Shown here: positions 10,240 through 22,800 of the stretch, one piece after another
Layout: each line of letters begins with the position of its first letter
Position numbering within the stretch: position 1 is the stretch's first letter
NCBI RefSeq assembly: GCF_042453785.1
Contig: NC_091675.1
Location: forward strand, 2,864,501 to 2,928,500
Length of the DNA: 64,000 nt
Direction: 5' to 3'
Origin: Malus domestica
Lineage: Eukaryota > Streptophyta > Magnoliopsida > Rosales > Rosaceae
Notes under the pieces: model-generated
What the model was told of the DNA's origin: nothing
Database searches by the model: none
Seen by the model: only the letters and a program-made list of their open reading frames with translations
Program-made: the position numbers and the translations under genes

Positions 10240-13200
10240 TCATATGCCTTTGAATAACTTCCCCTTTGAATAACTTCCGGCTGCTACTTCAGTTGGTGAG
10301 GATTGCCCACCCTCGGATTCAGTCGACTGTTCAGGCTTCTTGAACTGCACCACGATCATGGTCATGTTATCGCATCCCTCACCATCAGCAGTCGATGGCG
10401 CCAAGCACCTATCAAGGGCTCTCTCGCACACCACAGATAGCTTGCTTTCCTGCATGATTTACAATGGTAAGCGTCAGAGAGAACTCAGAGAAGTAATAGT
10501 TGAGAGCACTCTTACCCCCTTATCAAGCAGCATATCACTTAATACCGAACCACTTCAACTGCATTGCAAAAGTGTTGTCCGTGTTTTCAAACCAGAAAAA
10601 CCAAAGAGAAAGAGAAATATGTACTCACCGAGAGTAGTTGTTCATGTACAAAATCTACCACTTGCTGGCTAGACATACAATCCCTGAAAGAAACTAACAA
10701 AAATATCAACTCACTTTCCGACAATCATACCATAACTTAAAAACATTAAACTGAGTTACCAAAAGCAGAATCATATCAGCAAGCATATATTGCACAAAAA
10801 ATATATGAAGACAGACAGAAAAGCTTAAGACACATACCAGATGCCATCACATGCTAGCACAATAAATTCGTCGTCATCGCAAAGCTCAACCTAATTAAAA
10901 TATAATTAAATAAATTAAAATGGAAGACGAAATTATAGCCAATAACAGTAAGTAAATATTTTTGCTTTTACAATAAAACAGGTACCAAAACAATTTTGGG
11001 AAACTTCAAAATGTAAATAACTGTAAGTAAATATTTTTGCTTTCCAGTGTTGCAAGCATACACATACAGTGTTTATGTCCGGACTGGCAGTTACAATTTG
11101 TTTTTCAGCTGGCAAAAATTTATTCTGCTTAAATTCCATGTCACCTGCAGTATATGCAAAATTAATGAGTACGGGAATTACAAAAAGCTCTCCACTTAGC
11201 TCCCCCCCTCCAGAAATATGCGCATGCACTCAAACACTCAATGTAGAATACAACAAAGCACCGTGAATGTATTCCGAGGGAGTTCCAGACATCAATAAGT
11301 TTAAATTTCAAACATAATTTAATTCCTTTGGATACATATCTAACGGAGATTTTGGAAAGCTAGTTTACTAAGAATTCACATGCATGCAGTAAAATTACCT
11401 ATAGCTCTTGCAAGATTCAAACTTCCATTGACTCGTCCTGCATGGATAAAACCACCAGCTTTTAAAATCCTCTCCTTCTCAAGCTCAAGATCGGGTTTGT
11501 GGTCCCTTGACAGATTATATGCCTGAAAAGAGAAATGACATCAGACAACTATAGACAATTTACAGCAGGAAACAAGAATATAGAAATATTCTCAATTATA
11601 AACATGTGATCACATATAAATAGCCTTAGAAGTTAGACCGCTAATCACTTTTAACCATTTGATATAGAAAAGAAAAGTCTTGATTCTATATTTTAAGCAA
11701 TCAACATAACAAGAATGCAAAACGACAGAAATATAATAAATTACCTGACCCTTCCTTGATATCACACAGCGTGAATCACCAGCATTTGCCACAACAAGTT
11801 GCTTGTTTCGAAGAATTGCAACACAGGCTGTACACCCAGAAGTTGGACCAGTAAAATCAGAGTGAGGCCCCTGAAAATGTAGTTCAGTTTAAATTTATGG
11901 AATTCATTGAAATTATGAAATCAAATGAAACAAACTACTTGTACTATATAAAATCACTTAGTGTGTGCAGGCATGTCCCCAAGTACTATAGATAATCTCT
12001 TGACTGTGTTTGGTTTAAGATGGATCATCTGAATGTAAAATGGAACGTATGGCATTACCAAATGATTAAGTTCTAAATTACCCAAGAATCAAAATAATCA
12101 ATTTAGTATGCACCAAAGCCAGATAAAGCAGATTAGAATCTGCTCCACAAAGAGACTATAAAGTCAATAAACTCTATGGTTCTTGCACCTACCTCCTCAA
12201 AAGCCCAATCATCAGCTTGATCGTTACTATCACTGCTCCTCGGAGACCAAATCAACCCTTCTATCATGCCAGTAAACTTGTTTATCTTATCTCCCAAAAC
12301 AGCTAACTCTCTCCAACCCCTTTGTCCGCGCATCATTTCATCCATTCTGCATTAAGGATAGGAAATAAAAGTCTATTTTCTTTAAATTCTTAAGCATTTA
12401 CAACTTGAACAAGCATTACCATCTCAAGTATCTATGATCTCATAGGGATCCAGGACAATATAGGCTTAAACCATATGGCCAATATTATGGCACGTTAAGC
12501 TCAAGTGATCTTACGGAAGCACAGCCAAAACAATGGAGCTTGACTAATTGTATTCATCCCCTCCTCTTAGAAAACAGTAGAAGGCAACTGAATTTAAGTA
12601 CATCAAAGGTAGTAACCTGAAAAAAGCTTTTTGAACAGACGTTCCTATGTCTCCAGCCGCATATGCTTCATTCTTGAGCACTTGTTGGTGCAGATATTTT
12701 GCACAGAACTTAGCAACTACCTTGCCTAAAAGATTATTGGATTTAAGTTAGATATAATACAAATTATACAATAACTGCAAATATTGCTAATATACTTCAC
12801 AAAGTGAAAATGCAGGTCAAACAGAACTCATTCAGTTGAGAGAGAGGGAAAGAAAGGCCTCCATAATGATATAGTAACAGAACCATATTAAGTCCAGTGC
12901 ACGTGTCGATACCGAAAATTTCAAATTCTTACCTCCATGGCCATCATAAACACCAAAGAATGAGGTGGATGCATCCAGATCAGGATATGCTGCATGCTAA
13001 CAAAAGAAATCATTGTAACAAACAGCATGTTAATAATGTGACACAAGTTTCTGAAAACAAAATAATCACTTGAACTTCCTCTTATACAGGATGCAAATCT
13101 TTTGATGAATGCAGGAGAGTTTTTAGTTTTTCCAACAACTTATCAGATAAAGTAAAAAGACTTAGTACACAGAGAGATAGAGAGAGAAGTAGATTTTGAG

Positions 13201-13762
13201 AAGCCAAGAGGGGTTGGTGCTACCAATTGGGGAAGCAAGTACCAGATTCTGTACAGTACTACTTCCCACAGTCCGGATTATTTCTTTACTGAGACAAACA
13301 GAAATCACCAGTAAGACTAGTCAAATAAACAAACAGACCAAGGGAAACTACAAAGCTACAAGGAAGAAGCAGCCAAACCCAACCCTATAGCTGCACCATC
13401 ACATGCCACAAGATAATTGACTTCTATCCTAATTAAAAGGACAAATAATAATCTGCCAAGTGGAATTAGATTTATGCAGTCAATTGAGCATGTAAAGTAA
13501 TATCATATTCAGTTGAATCCTAACTATAGCATGCTAAATAAAGACGGAGAAAGATACAACAGTATAAACTTCTGAGAATGGACATAAAAGGATTTATCTT
13601 TTCAAAACAACTTATAATAGGAAGAGCAAAGTTTTATGTACTCACAGCATCCTCCATTGTGGCACGCCATCCTTGCATGGAAGACAAACCATATCTGACA
13701 CAGCCATTCTCGCCATCTTCAGAGAACTTTTCAGTTTTAGGAGTGCTGAGATATACCCCCAT
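10240..13762 (-). CDS. Protein phosphatase 2C (PPM family), clade of At2g25070
   Basis: This is a Mg/Mn-dependent Ser/Thr phosphatase. Ten exons (minus) join in phase: 13646-13762, 12933-12996, 12617-12725, 12193-12346, 11745-11870, 11399-11522, 11068-11144, 10838-10890, 10629-10683 and 10240-10449, giving 362 residues. All PP2C signatures are present: N-terminal [12 protein letters not shown] with [16 protein letters not shown], metal-binding [24 protein letters not shown] and [15 protein letters not shown], then [12 protein letters not shown]. An acidic insert between exons 4 and 5 ([12 protein letters not shown]) is typical of this clade. A Gly at position 2 suggests possible N-myristoylation (inference). 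The start follows an acceptor directly (tttcag|ATTGGAATG), so the 5' UTR is split, with its first exon near 14460-14650. The last codons are altered by a 16-bp tandem duplication. Known members act in the cytosol or nucleus; the substrate here is unknown. Confidence 0.95.
10247..10278 (-). repeat. Perfect 16-bp tandem duplication in the PP2C stop region
   Basis: The 16-mer cctttgaataacttcc occurs twice back to back. It lies in the last codons of the phosphatase. One extra copy shifts the frame, so the tail reads KGKLFKGI and stops at 10240. With a single copy it would read KAYECESK and stop at about 10224. Confidence 0.9.
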
Positions 13763-14660
13763 TCCAATCTGAAATTAAATAAGAACTCGATCAAAAAATT
13801 TAATCCACAATTGAATGCTAAATAGCTACTTTAGTAGCCAAAAACCAAAAGATCTTAGTAACACATTGTACGAAAGTTACGAAACTGCAGGATGTGGATG
13901 CACTAGAACTTCTAGATACTCGAACTTATTGCTATTTGGTTATGAAGATGGATATCAATCACCAGGAAACCAAAGAAATGACAAGAATTTGCCAAACTTT
14001 GTAAATCAAATACAGATGTATCAATTCCTCTTCCTCTGTTAGTCTGTTTTCATCTCACATGCCACACTATTCGAGACTGGATCAATTCGATCACAGCCAA
14101 ACCGCCAGTATTAAACTTTACTAAGTAACAATCAAATGATCTTAACATTCAAAAGCAGCGACTATACATATAAACACACACACACAAAGTCAGATTAAGG
14201 AATAAAAATCGCAAACTTTAAGCAAGAATTGGACTGGAAATAAAGAAAGATCAACTTCTTAATTGGGAAACACCAAGACCGCCTTAAAGCCTTAAAGCAC
14301 AAATTATAAAAATAAAAAAATAAAAAAATAAAAACCCAGATTTCAATGAAACAAAATTCACATCAAACGGGAAACAATCACAAGATTAATGAAAAGTAAG
14401 AAAACCCCAGATGCTAAACTGCAAGATATTGATGAAATGAAACCAAGAAAGAAATTTTACTTAAAGAACAGTATCAATTGAGATGCTTGGGGGTCCTTCA
14501 CATGCCCGGTGGAGAAGTCCGGTGAAAAAACAGCCGGCGAGCGGAGTTTTGCCGGAATCTGGGAGAAGACGAAGCGGCAAGAGGTGGGATGAGAGAGTAG
14601 AGAGGGAGTGTCAATAATTCTTCAGGAATGACAGAGGAAGAAGAGAGAATGAGGAGAGAA
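13763..14660 (-). promoter_or_regulatory. 5' UTR, leader intron and promoter of the PP2C gene
   Basis: On the minus strand a CT-rich leader (about 14460-14650) precedes an intron whose acceptor is 13763/13762. The AAAATAAAAAAATAAAAAAATAAAA run at about 14307-14332 is simple sequence in that intron. No TATA box was assigned. Confidence 0.45.
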
Positions 14661-14814
14661 AAGTCAAAGAGCAAATCATCGGAGGAGAGAGAAAGAGAGA
14701 GAAGGAAAAAGAGGACTTTTGGAAGACTAGAATCATCTCTTTGGGTAATTCTTCTGGTCACACTATTCATGGTTTTTGTAAGCAGAAAATACTGGGTGGT
14801 TTTAGGATTTTTAT

Positions 14815-14955
14815 TTTATTTTTTTAAGAAATTAAAAACTATAAAGATAAAATAAAAGATAAAATAAATAGTAACATAATTGACTTTTAAATATAAAAAT
14901 ATAATTTTTTTATTAAAATAAACAGTATCAAAAGATTTTCGTAAAAATTCTCATT
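14815..14955 (+). repeat. 155-bp interspersed repeat, diverged copy 2
   Basis: Weak but colinear similarity to the copy at 30437: AAAACTATAAAGATAAAATAAA, ATAGTAACATAATTGAC, then AAACAGTATCAAAAGATTTTCG. It is AT-degraded, so it is an old copy. A further partial copy lies at about 15480-15590. Confidence 0.5.
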
Positions 14956-15017
14956 TTTGTATGTACGAAGTTAGACTGTGTTTTTATGTAAGAACTTCAA
15001 CAGTGTTTCATTCAAGT

Positions 15018-15034
15018 CGTTTTCTATCGGGCAT

Positions 15035-15066
<32 letters not shown>

Positions 15067-15180
15067 TTTGTATATTTTTTTGTTGTAATTTTAAGTACAA
15101 AGTTGTTTTCTATCGGGTATTATATTTTTTTTAGGGAATTTTGTATATTTTTTGTTGTAATTTTAAGTATGAAGTTAAAC
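15018..15180. repeat. Tandem duplication of about 85 bp with (AT)n
   Basis: The phrase TTTTCTATCGGGCATTATA...GAATTTTGTATATTTTT...TGTAATTTTAAGTA occurs twice, near 15018 and 15104. The first copy contains a (TA) microsatellite at about 15035-15062, and the second carries a T run at that spot. Confidence 0.75.
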
Positions 15181-16440
15181 AGTTTTTTTTTTCTTATCAA
15201 ATTATAGATTTTGTTAGATAGTTACCGATGAAATTTAAACTCACGCCGTCATGTACCAAGTCAAACAGTGTTTTCATGTTTGTCTTTATTTTTATTTTGT
15301 TTCGGGCACTTTTCTGAATTCTACGTTAAGGAGCCGAACAATTTTCTTTCAAGCCCCCTTTTCCTCTCGGCCTGTCGGACACGCATATTTTCTTGGAAAT
15401 TTAATCTTATATCACAGTGTTTTTCAGTTTACGTAGAAAATCACGTCCAAGTATATACAATTTAAAAAAATAATAATAAAAAAATATTTGAAATTTTTAA
15501 ATTTTAACGATAAAAATAAAATAAAAGATAAAATGAATAATACCAAGTTTAACTTGTTAGTGTAATTTTTAAATTAAAAATTGATGAACGTAGATGACAC
15601 GGTGCAACAAAATTTTAATTTCGGTACATCGATTCAATATTTTTATCATGTAAAAAATTACAATAAATCCTGTAATTCATGTGAAATTACTCTAATTTTT
15701 ACCCCTTTCACCTATCTCATTTCCTCAAAAGCTACAAAGAAAAACATGAGCAAAACCAAATGCAGATAAAAAACACTTCGTAATGTGTTTAGGGCTAATT
15801 TGTTTCAAGTTTTCGGATATGTCGGCAAAAAGACAACGCAAAAACTCGTTAAAATATTAATCACCTGCTTAAATATATGACAAAAACAACCAAAGAAACG
15901 AGAAAGGGACTCGTACTTTGGTCCATTTGTAAGCATTTCTAAATCAGGGGGCCGGCAGCACATAGATAACAAACCACCCACTAATACACGAAACAAAGCC
16001 ATTAATCCAAAACTAGACTCATAATTTTGTTTTCCCAAAAATGAATATAGAGAAATTTGTAGTGTATATAATTGATAATATGTTAAAAAACTTTATGTTT
16101 TCTTTTATTAAAAAACTGCCGTTTGTGGTATTTGAACTCATGATGTACGATTCAATATTTAACATTAAATATTAATAATCTCATTTGTCATTATATTGTA
16201 TCTCTAAAACCAAACTATCATAACAATTTTTTGGGCAAGTTTTTGTTTAAGAGACGATAAAATGAGAGACTTTTAAGTGCGTCGGGAACAATGTCTGGTA
16301 TACCAAATACCAAATTTATTTAAGAAAATAATTTCAGCCTCTTGTATTAAGACACATGATGTACCAAGCTGTATTTTTTACACACCAAAAAATATAAAGG
16401 GAGAGAATGGAACTAGTAAAATCCTAGTCCTCCTAGGGAC
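15181..16440. other. AT-rich spacer, no gene seen
   Basis: Short ORFs without family features. Phrases resembling tRNA-derived repeats (for example TTTGAACTCATGATGTAC at 16132) may be SINE relics but cannot be delimited. Confidence 0.4.
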
Positions 16441-16451
16441 ATGCTAAACAA

Positions 16452-16669
16452 GGAGGCAGATTGTCCGCCCTCCTGTTATGATACCCTTCCCATTCCCTCA
16501 TATTTGTGCGGTCACGGTTAAGTCATGTTAATATTTTATTTTTCTATTACTTTTTGTCTTATTATCTTCATAAAAAATTAATATAAAATATTAACGTGAC
16601 TTAACAATTACCGCACAAATAAAAAAAATGAAAATGACACCATAATAGGAGGGGTGACAATCTGATTCT
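16452..16669. mobile_element. Mutator-like MITE, 218 bp, 9-bp target duplication
   Basis: Left end GGAGGCAGATTGTCCGCC and right end (reverse complement) AGAATCAGATTGTCACCC form terminal inverted repeats. The inner arms are also largely palindromic around CACGGTTAAGTCATG. GCTAAACAA stands directly on both sides (16443-16451 and 16670-16678), a perfect 9-bp target-site duplication, which points to the Mutator superfamily. There is no coding capacity. Relatives lie at 25560 and 29438. Confidence 0.85.
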
Positions 16670-17914
16670 GCTAAACAAAGTTTATCGAAGTGTAATTCAG
16701 ACGCAACTTTAAAGTGGTTCTACAGTTTCCATCTTTTTACAACATTCATTCTTTAAGCTACGTTTGGTTCATAGGCGATAAGATCTACGTTGGACATGAT
16801 GTGATAGAATATCAAATCCCAATGCCCGAGCAACCCAACATATACATTGAAAAAAAGACTTACACGCACATTTGTGTTTTAAAATGTTACTTTAATATTT
16901 TAAATTCATAATATAACGTCACGAATATTTCAGATTACATATAATTTCTTTTCGTACAATTCACACCTTTCATATTTCTCTCATTTGACCCCTTCGCGTC
17001 CACGAGAGGACAAATAATTAATGGTCCACAGAAAATTAAAAATGATCCCTAATACAGAGAATCTGAATCAGATTAAACAAAATCCTCATAGTTATCTGCA
17101 GGAATAATTAAATGAAATATCTTTTGGTTGATTGGTGCAACAAATTGACTTGTCTCCTAACAAAAATGGTGGCCACCGAAGGCATATCTAACACTAACAT
17201 CACCTACTATTGGTGTGTTAGTGCAAACCCACTACGGGCCAGGTTGTACATGATCTCTTTGTTTCACCAACAATGTTTGCTGCTGGAACAATCCATATTG
17301 GATCTTGTGGTCCTACAATTTTGTGGCCAGGTACAATGCAGGTACTTTTTGGGTACCCCAGATTGTAAATGGGTTAAAAGGGTCTCCAATGGCAGCTGAG
17401 TTAGAGTTACTCGAACCGGTCAATGATGGATGATAATTTATCTTGTAATTGGGTGTATTTATATTATATTTATCTTTCTGATAATGTGACTTGAAGTCTA
17501 AAAATTGTGTTATGTGATGAGAATAAAAGTTTGTCTTATAACCGGCTGTAACACCCTCTTTTATCTATCTCTCTCATCACGTGACTTGAAATTTCTCATC
17601 AACTGATATAAAGTATTGCCGTTTATAATCGTGACTTGTGAATTAGGTTGGGTCTTTTTGGTATGGTTTAGGGGAGGATGATATATCTGCATTGATGTAA
17701 GTCCAAATGCCAAAGTCATGACACACAATTATTCTATAATATATCGAAATTCTTAGTTTTTTTTTTTTAATAAGGCGATACTTTTTATACTTCAATATAC
17801 ATGAAGGGTACTAAATTTGGATGCATCGGGGTCCCCGGGGGTACCTTGTCCTGGCTAATTGACCTGATCCATGTTTACCATTGAGCTTTTGATTGCAGCT
17901 AGGGTCTGTGTATC
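16670..17914. other. Spacer, no gene seen
   Basis: No ORF with family resemblance and no clear repeat ends. The right end is the 3' flank of the PPR gene that stops at 17915. Confidence 0.4.
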
Positions 17915-19447
17915 TCACTCAACACCAAGCTCCCCAGCCAAAAACTTGTGAAACCTTCCATTAACTTGTATTTCACTGCAGCCAGCAGTCTTAACAATGC
18001 CTGAATTATTCATCATATTTCTCCATCTTTCTGCTTCTTCCCACTGACCACAAGATGCATACAAGTTAGAAAACATCATGTATTCCCCATCGCTCAAGCA
18101 CCAATCCCTCTTCACAACAAGCTCCATTGCTTTCTCCCCAGCTTCAAGGTCCTGGTGAATCACACAAGCACTAAGCAGAGCTCCTAAGACCGACTTTCCG
18201 GGCTCAAACGGCATCCTCTCGATGAGTTGAAAAGCCGAGTCAAAGTGCTCGGCTCTGCTTAAGAGGTCAAAGACGCATCCATAATGCTCCGCCTTTGGAG
18301 TGATTCCGAAATCCCTTTTCATGCTGTCAAACATTTCACATCCCTCTTTCACCAACCCTGCATGGCTACAAGCACTCAGAACACCAATGAAGGTTATGTC
18401 ATCTGGCTTTATGCAATTCACTCTCATTTGGTTGAAGAGCTTCAGAGCAGCGTACCCAAAACCATGGAGCGCAAGGCCGGAAATTAGGGCATTCCAGCAG
18501 TAGATATCCTTAGTTTTCGACTTGTAGAACACTGCTAAGGAGTTGTGTATGCTTCCACATTTGGCGTACATATCTATCAGCGCAGTTACTACATGGGGGC
18601 TTGAGGCCTGCTCGAGTTTTTCAGCGTAGATGTGTATATTTACGCCTGTTTCGAGTGATCCCAAGTGAGAGCAGGCAGATAAAGTGCCGGTCAGAGTCAG
18701 ATAATCAGGTTTGATGTCTCCAGCCTTCATTCTGTAGAACAAATCAATAGCCTTGGTGTAGAGTTGGTTGTTTAAGTAACCCATTACCATTGTGTTCCAA
18801 GTAATGACATTTCTCTTTGGCATTGCCTCGAACAGTGTACGCGCTTCAGCTGTCTCTCCAGCGTTCATACACGCCAATATCATCGAGTTCCATGAGACAA
18901 CGTCTTTCTCAGGAATTCGATCAAAAATATTTCTGGCAGAGGTTACGCTTTGTGCTCCTGCAAACCCAGAGATCATGATGTTGAAGGATGAAAGGTCCCG
19001 TGAAGGCATTGTATCGAAAATTTCCATTGCATTATCCATCTGGCCACAAGAAGTGTACACATATAACATGGAGTTCCACGCTACCGCATCTCTTACAGGC
19101 ATTTTATCAAACACCTTACGAGCATTAACAAGGAGTCCGAGAGAAGAGTACAATTTCAGTAGAGCGGTTTGGACAAAAAGATGGTAACAGAAACCGGTTT
19201 TAACTGTCTGGCCGTGGAGCGTTAACCCGATACGCAAACTCGAAGCATTGCCTGCTGCTTTGAGCAGAAGGGGAAATGTGTAGTTATCAGCAGAGAAGCC
19301 AAGTTTCTGCATATCAATGTATGAATGTATTGCAAGCTCCACATTCCCCTTCAGCACTTGATTCCTTATGATTTGATTCCACCTTCGCAGGTCGGAACCG
19401 CCAGAAGAAGGCGAGGGGGAAGTGAAGTTGCAGGTCACAAGTGCCAT
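17915..19447 (-). CDS. PLS-class PPR protein with E/E+ extension, no DYW domain
   Basis: One uninterrupted ORF of 510 residues with no intron, as usual for PPR genes. After a short N-terminus rich in Ser/Pro (a possible organelle targeting region), about eleven pentatricopeptide motifs follow from residue 21 to about 430. They show typical phrases such as DAVAWNSMLYVYTSCGQMD, DVVSWNSMILACMNAG, NVITWNTMVMGYLNN, HVVTALIDMYAKCGS and DITFIGVLSACSHAGLV. An E motif (SNLYASCGQWEEAERW) and E+ stretch (AGCSEIQVNGRFHKFLAGE) end the protein. It lacks the C-terminal DYW deaminase, so if it edits organelle RNA it needs a partner (family knowledge). The ATG at 19447 gives a normal-length N-terminus. The target transcript is unknown. 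Confidence 0.93.
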   Translation of the reverse strand: MALVTCNFTSPSPSSGGSDLRRWNQIIRNQVLKGNVELAIHSYIDMQKLGFSADNYTFPLLLKAAGNASSLRIGLTLHGQTVKTGFCYHLFVQTALLKLYSSLGLLVNARKVFDKMPVRDAVAWNSMLYVYTSCGQMDNAMEIFDTMPSRDLSSFNIMISGFAGAQSVTSARNIFDRIPEKDVVSWNSMILACMNAGETAEARTLFEAMPKRNVITWNTMVMGYLNNQLYTKAIDLFYRMKAGDIKPDYLTLTGTLSACSHLGSLETGVNIHIYAEKLEQASSPHVVTALIDMYAKCGSIHNSLAVFYKSKTKDIYCWNALISGLALHGFGYAALKLFNQMRVNCIKPDDITFIGVLSACSHAGLVKEGCEMFDSMKRDFGITPKAEHYGCVFDLLSRAEHFDSAFQLIERMPFEPGKSVLGALLSACVIHQDLEAGEKAMELVVKRDWCLSDGEYMMFSNLYASCGQWEEAERWRNMMNNSGIVKTAGCSEIQVNGRFHKFLAGELGVE

Positions 19448-19894
19448 ATCAGTATCCAGAATCCAAAACGAGGAAGACGAGGGCTATCAAAGACGTCAAG
19501 CCATAAGGTGGAAATTTATAGAAGCTAGAAGATAAACTGACAACAATATCCATGGAGAAAATTTATGGCCACAAACTGGCTAGGTACAAAATCAAGAGTA
19601 AATGGTACACAGGCTGCAAAACTAATTTAACAAAAGGATGGTGCAAGATCCTATTCCGTTTCGATTGTTCCCGGGAAAAATTAACCCGAGCTCAAGAGGA
19701 ATATAGGACATCAGTCTCCTCAGCTTAACGAACAAAACTTGAACTAAAACCCCCAAAAAGAAATATACAACTGAATAAAAATTGTTGGTTGATAAGGTTT
19801 CAAAATATGTGGGAGGAAGAAGCAAAGTACTGCTCTACGCCACCGGAAGCCAAATGCCAAACAACTTTCCTGTGTTGATTAAAACTAGCATGAA

Positions 19895-22800
19895 TCAGGA
19901 CAGCAAGCTCTCACAAGCCTGGACCTCAGTTTCCTGGGTGACCAAATATTCCTGCCCGGAAGGGCTGGATGCAATGCTCTTCTTAGTAGAACCAAAGATG
20001 GCTGTCCGGAACATGTCATCTTCCACCTTCTTCAGAATTTGCGTCACAACCTTGAAGTCCAACACCTTCGCCAGAGCCAACTTCCCAAGAATCTCACCAA
20101 AATTAGTTGGCGCTTTTGGCAAATCAATGCCAATGTCATCCAACATTGACCCGTAAAGAAGGCACCCGGTTCCTATATCAACAGATGTCAACACATTTTT
20201 ATTGACCAAGAACTCGAGGAGCTTTATAACAGGTTCTACACATGGTGGGATCTTTTCTAGAGCAAGGTTAATAGCTTCCTTAACAACTTCTGGATGGTAA
20301 GTTGGGGCTTTCAGCTCCTCCACACATTGAAGTGCTTCATCGAGAATCCGAACACTGAAATACTCCTCCAGCAGAGATACAGTTTTCCTTTGTAGAACAG
20401 CCAGATTTGATATAGCTGCAGGAGCCAAGGGCTTAGAAGAATTTGATACAGTTGCAGGAGCCAGAGGTTTCTCCGCTGGAATTGGTGTTGCAGCCGGAAC
20501 TACAGGTTTGGGATTTTGAGTAAGAGCTTCTACTCGGGAAGGAGGGCCACCGGCTCCCAATAAGGCACTTGTTTTCCCAGCTATCATGCCACCACTGCCT
20601 TGAGGTAAAAATTTTGAATTAAGAGAAGATGTTTTGCTAATCAATGGTGGCTGGGAACGACTGGCAGACTGGGAACCCAAACCATCACGCTTGGTCGTTG
20701 AACGGGATCGATAGACCTCCCAATCGTCATTTTCAAGACCAGGCATTCCTGGCATTTTCCTGGTCCCGGGCATTCCAGGCATAGGCCTGGTAAGAGGAAA
20801 CCCTCCGGGGCTCAAATCCCCCTGGGAAGCAGCACTGCGAGCATTTCTCATCATTGCTGTTGCACCTGCACGCAACCCTAGATTCTTTTCTGCATCTGAA
20901 TGGATTTCACTAATGGTCTTTGCTTTCACCTTCCAAAACAGAGGGAAAAACAGAAGTTAGATTCACAAATCCAACTATGATGTACCACAATGCATTCTAT
21001 GGTTACCTCATCACAACAAAAGACAAAATGATAACGGTATGTATAATCACCTCTTCACGCCTAGGGACCCAGTTGTTAGACCGCAAATCAAGAACATCAC
21101 GGACCATGAACCTCAACCGTGGTGCAAGTTGGGTGTTTGTAGTCAACTCCTTCAACCTATTAAAATAGCTATCATTGATTTGCCGAGCCTTTTGGCTCTC
21201 ATCCAGCTGCTTACCTATGGTGTTGAAAAATTGGCATATTGCCTCAACATTCTCCTCAGCAGGGCATGTTTTGCCATCACCCAGAAGCTCCTGTGTTAGA
21301 CAAAAGTGCAGAGTTAGTACAGAACTCAAATTCCTAAAAAAATGAAATAAATAAATAAATAAAAAATAAAAAAACCAAAACAACGTGAATGAAAACTAGC
21401 AAGAACCTGAACAATATGGTGGACAATCTTCTCAGGCACCATTTTTTGCTTTAATAGTTCTCCAATAAGGCGTATGTTTCCTAAAGTTCGCAACTTAAGC
21501 ATTCGTTCTTTATCTCTGCATTCCATTTCTTGTTCAGGAGCAGTCATCTGCCTAATTTCTGCCCTCAAGTTGTCAGCACCTTCAAAAGCCTCTTGGCAAT
21601 TATTCAACAGAACACGTTTAAATGTGATTTCTTTCCCACCAGCCTCCTCGGGTGGGAAAGGAGGAAGTTTTGCATTAAGATCTGAGCATAAAAGCGCATA
21701 CATAGGACAAAACGTTGGTTCCAGCACAGCCTTATCAAATATCAGAAAGATAACATCCTGCAATTCAAATTGAACCCTCAAACTCATCAGCAGGAAAGTA
21801 ATAACTCAGTATGGAGTGAGAAGCATCCAAAGACATTTTGTTATTACAAACCTTTAAAATATCTGGAGTGGTTATTCCAGAATCAATCAGTTGGCCCTTG
21901 AGAATGTCAAACTTCTCCGGGGTCAATTTGTTCAGTATACTGCACAAAAATTAGAACATTTTTCATAAGATAATCAGATAGAACAAGCAGTCGCACAAAA
22001 AAAAAAAAAAATCTAGCTTATATTAAATTGCATCCTTTTAAAATGTAGAACAGATCATGGAAGAAAATCTTCAAGCTGATACAAATCAAAGAATTAATTA
22101 CCCTTTCACTGTCTTCAAGACACGATCCTTCTCAGAGAGTGTTCCTCTTCGAGCTGACCATGGAACTTCTGCCTTAATGAGGGCAGGAGCAGGGCCTACC
22201 TGGTGTTTTCAGAAAGTTAGAAAAAAGAAAAAAGAACACTACTGGAACGAAAATTATTCCAAGATCTAAATAAGCCAGTACAAAATACATGCCAATATTT
22301 TGGTGCCTACTATTACTAGCAACCTAAACTTATTTGCTAGTATTCATTGCATTGGACAAGAAATTAGGGAGAGTAAACAAATCTGATCTGCAGTATAGCA
22401 TGCAAAAACATAAAATCTTAAGAGACGGGAGACCATGTATATCCATTACACTATTGGATAATAACTTATTACCACTTGGTTACCAGAAATTTGCGTCCTT
22501 CCAAACTGGGAATTTATTTGGTCCTGCTGGTTATTGAATTCCTTTTTATCCTCATCAGAAGCAGGTGCAGATCGACCATGCCAATCGCGGTTATCTGGCT
22601 CGGAATATCGACCTTGGGTTTGAGGTTGCAGCTAAAGAAAATTGAAGGAAAAGTTTAGAGAAAAAGGATAAGTGTATCAGACTTCGAATTATAGGATGAA
22701 AAGTTTAATTGAATGAACCCAATAACATGGACTCAACAGTTGTAACCGCGAAAACTCATATTAATTAGTGTACTGTCCAGAACAATAACATAGTTGCATG

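Noticed and set aside
17550-17570. TGTAACACCC, a frequent LTR start sequence
   Set aside because: No matching second LTR, primer-binding site or element body was found around it.
18792-19187. 131-residue ORF on the plus strand
   Set aside because: It is antisense to the intact PPR gene and has no family features.
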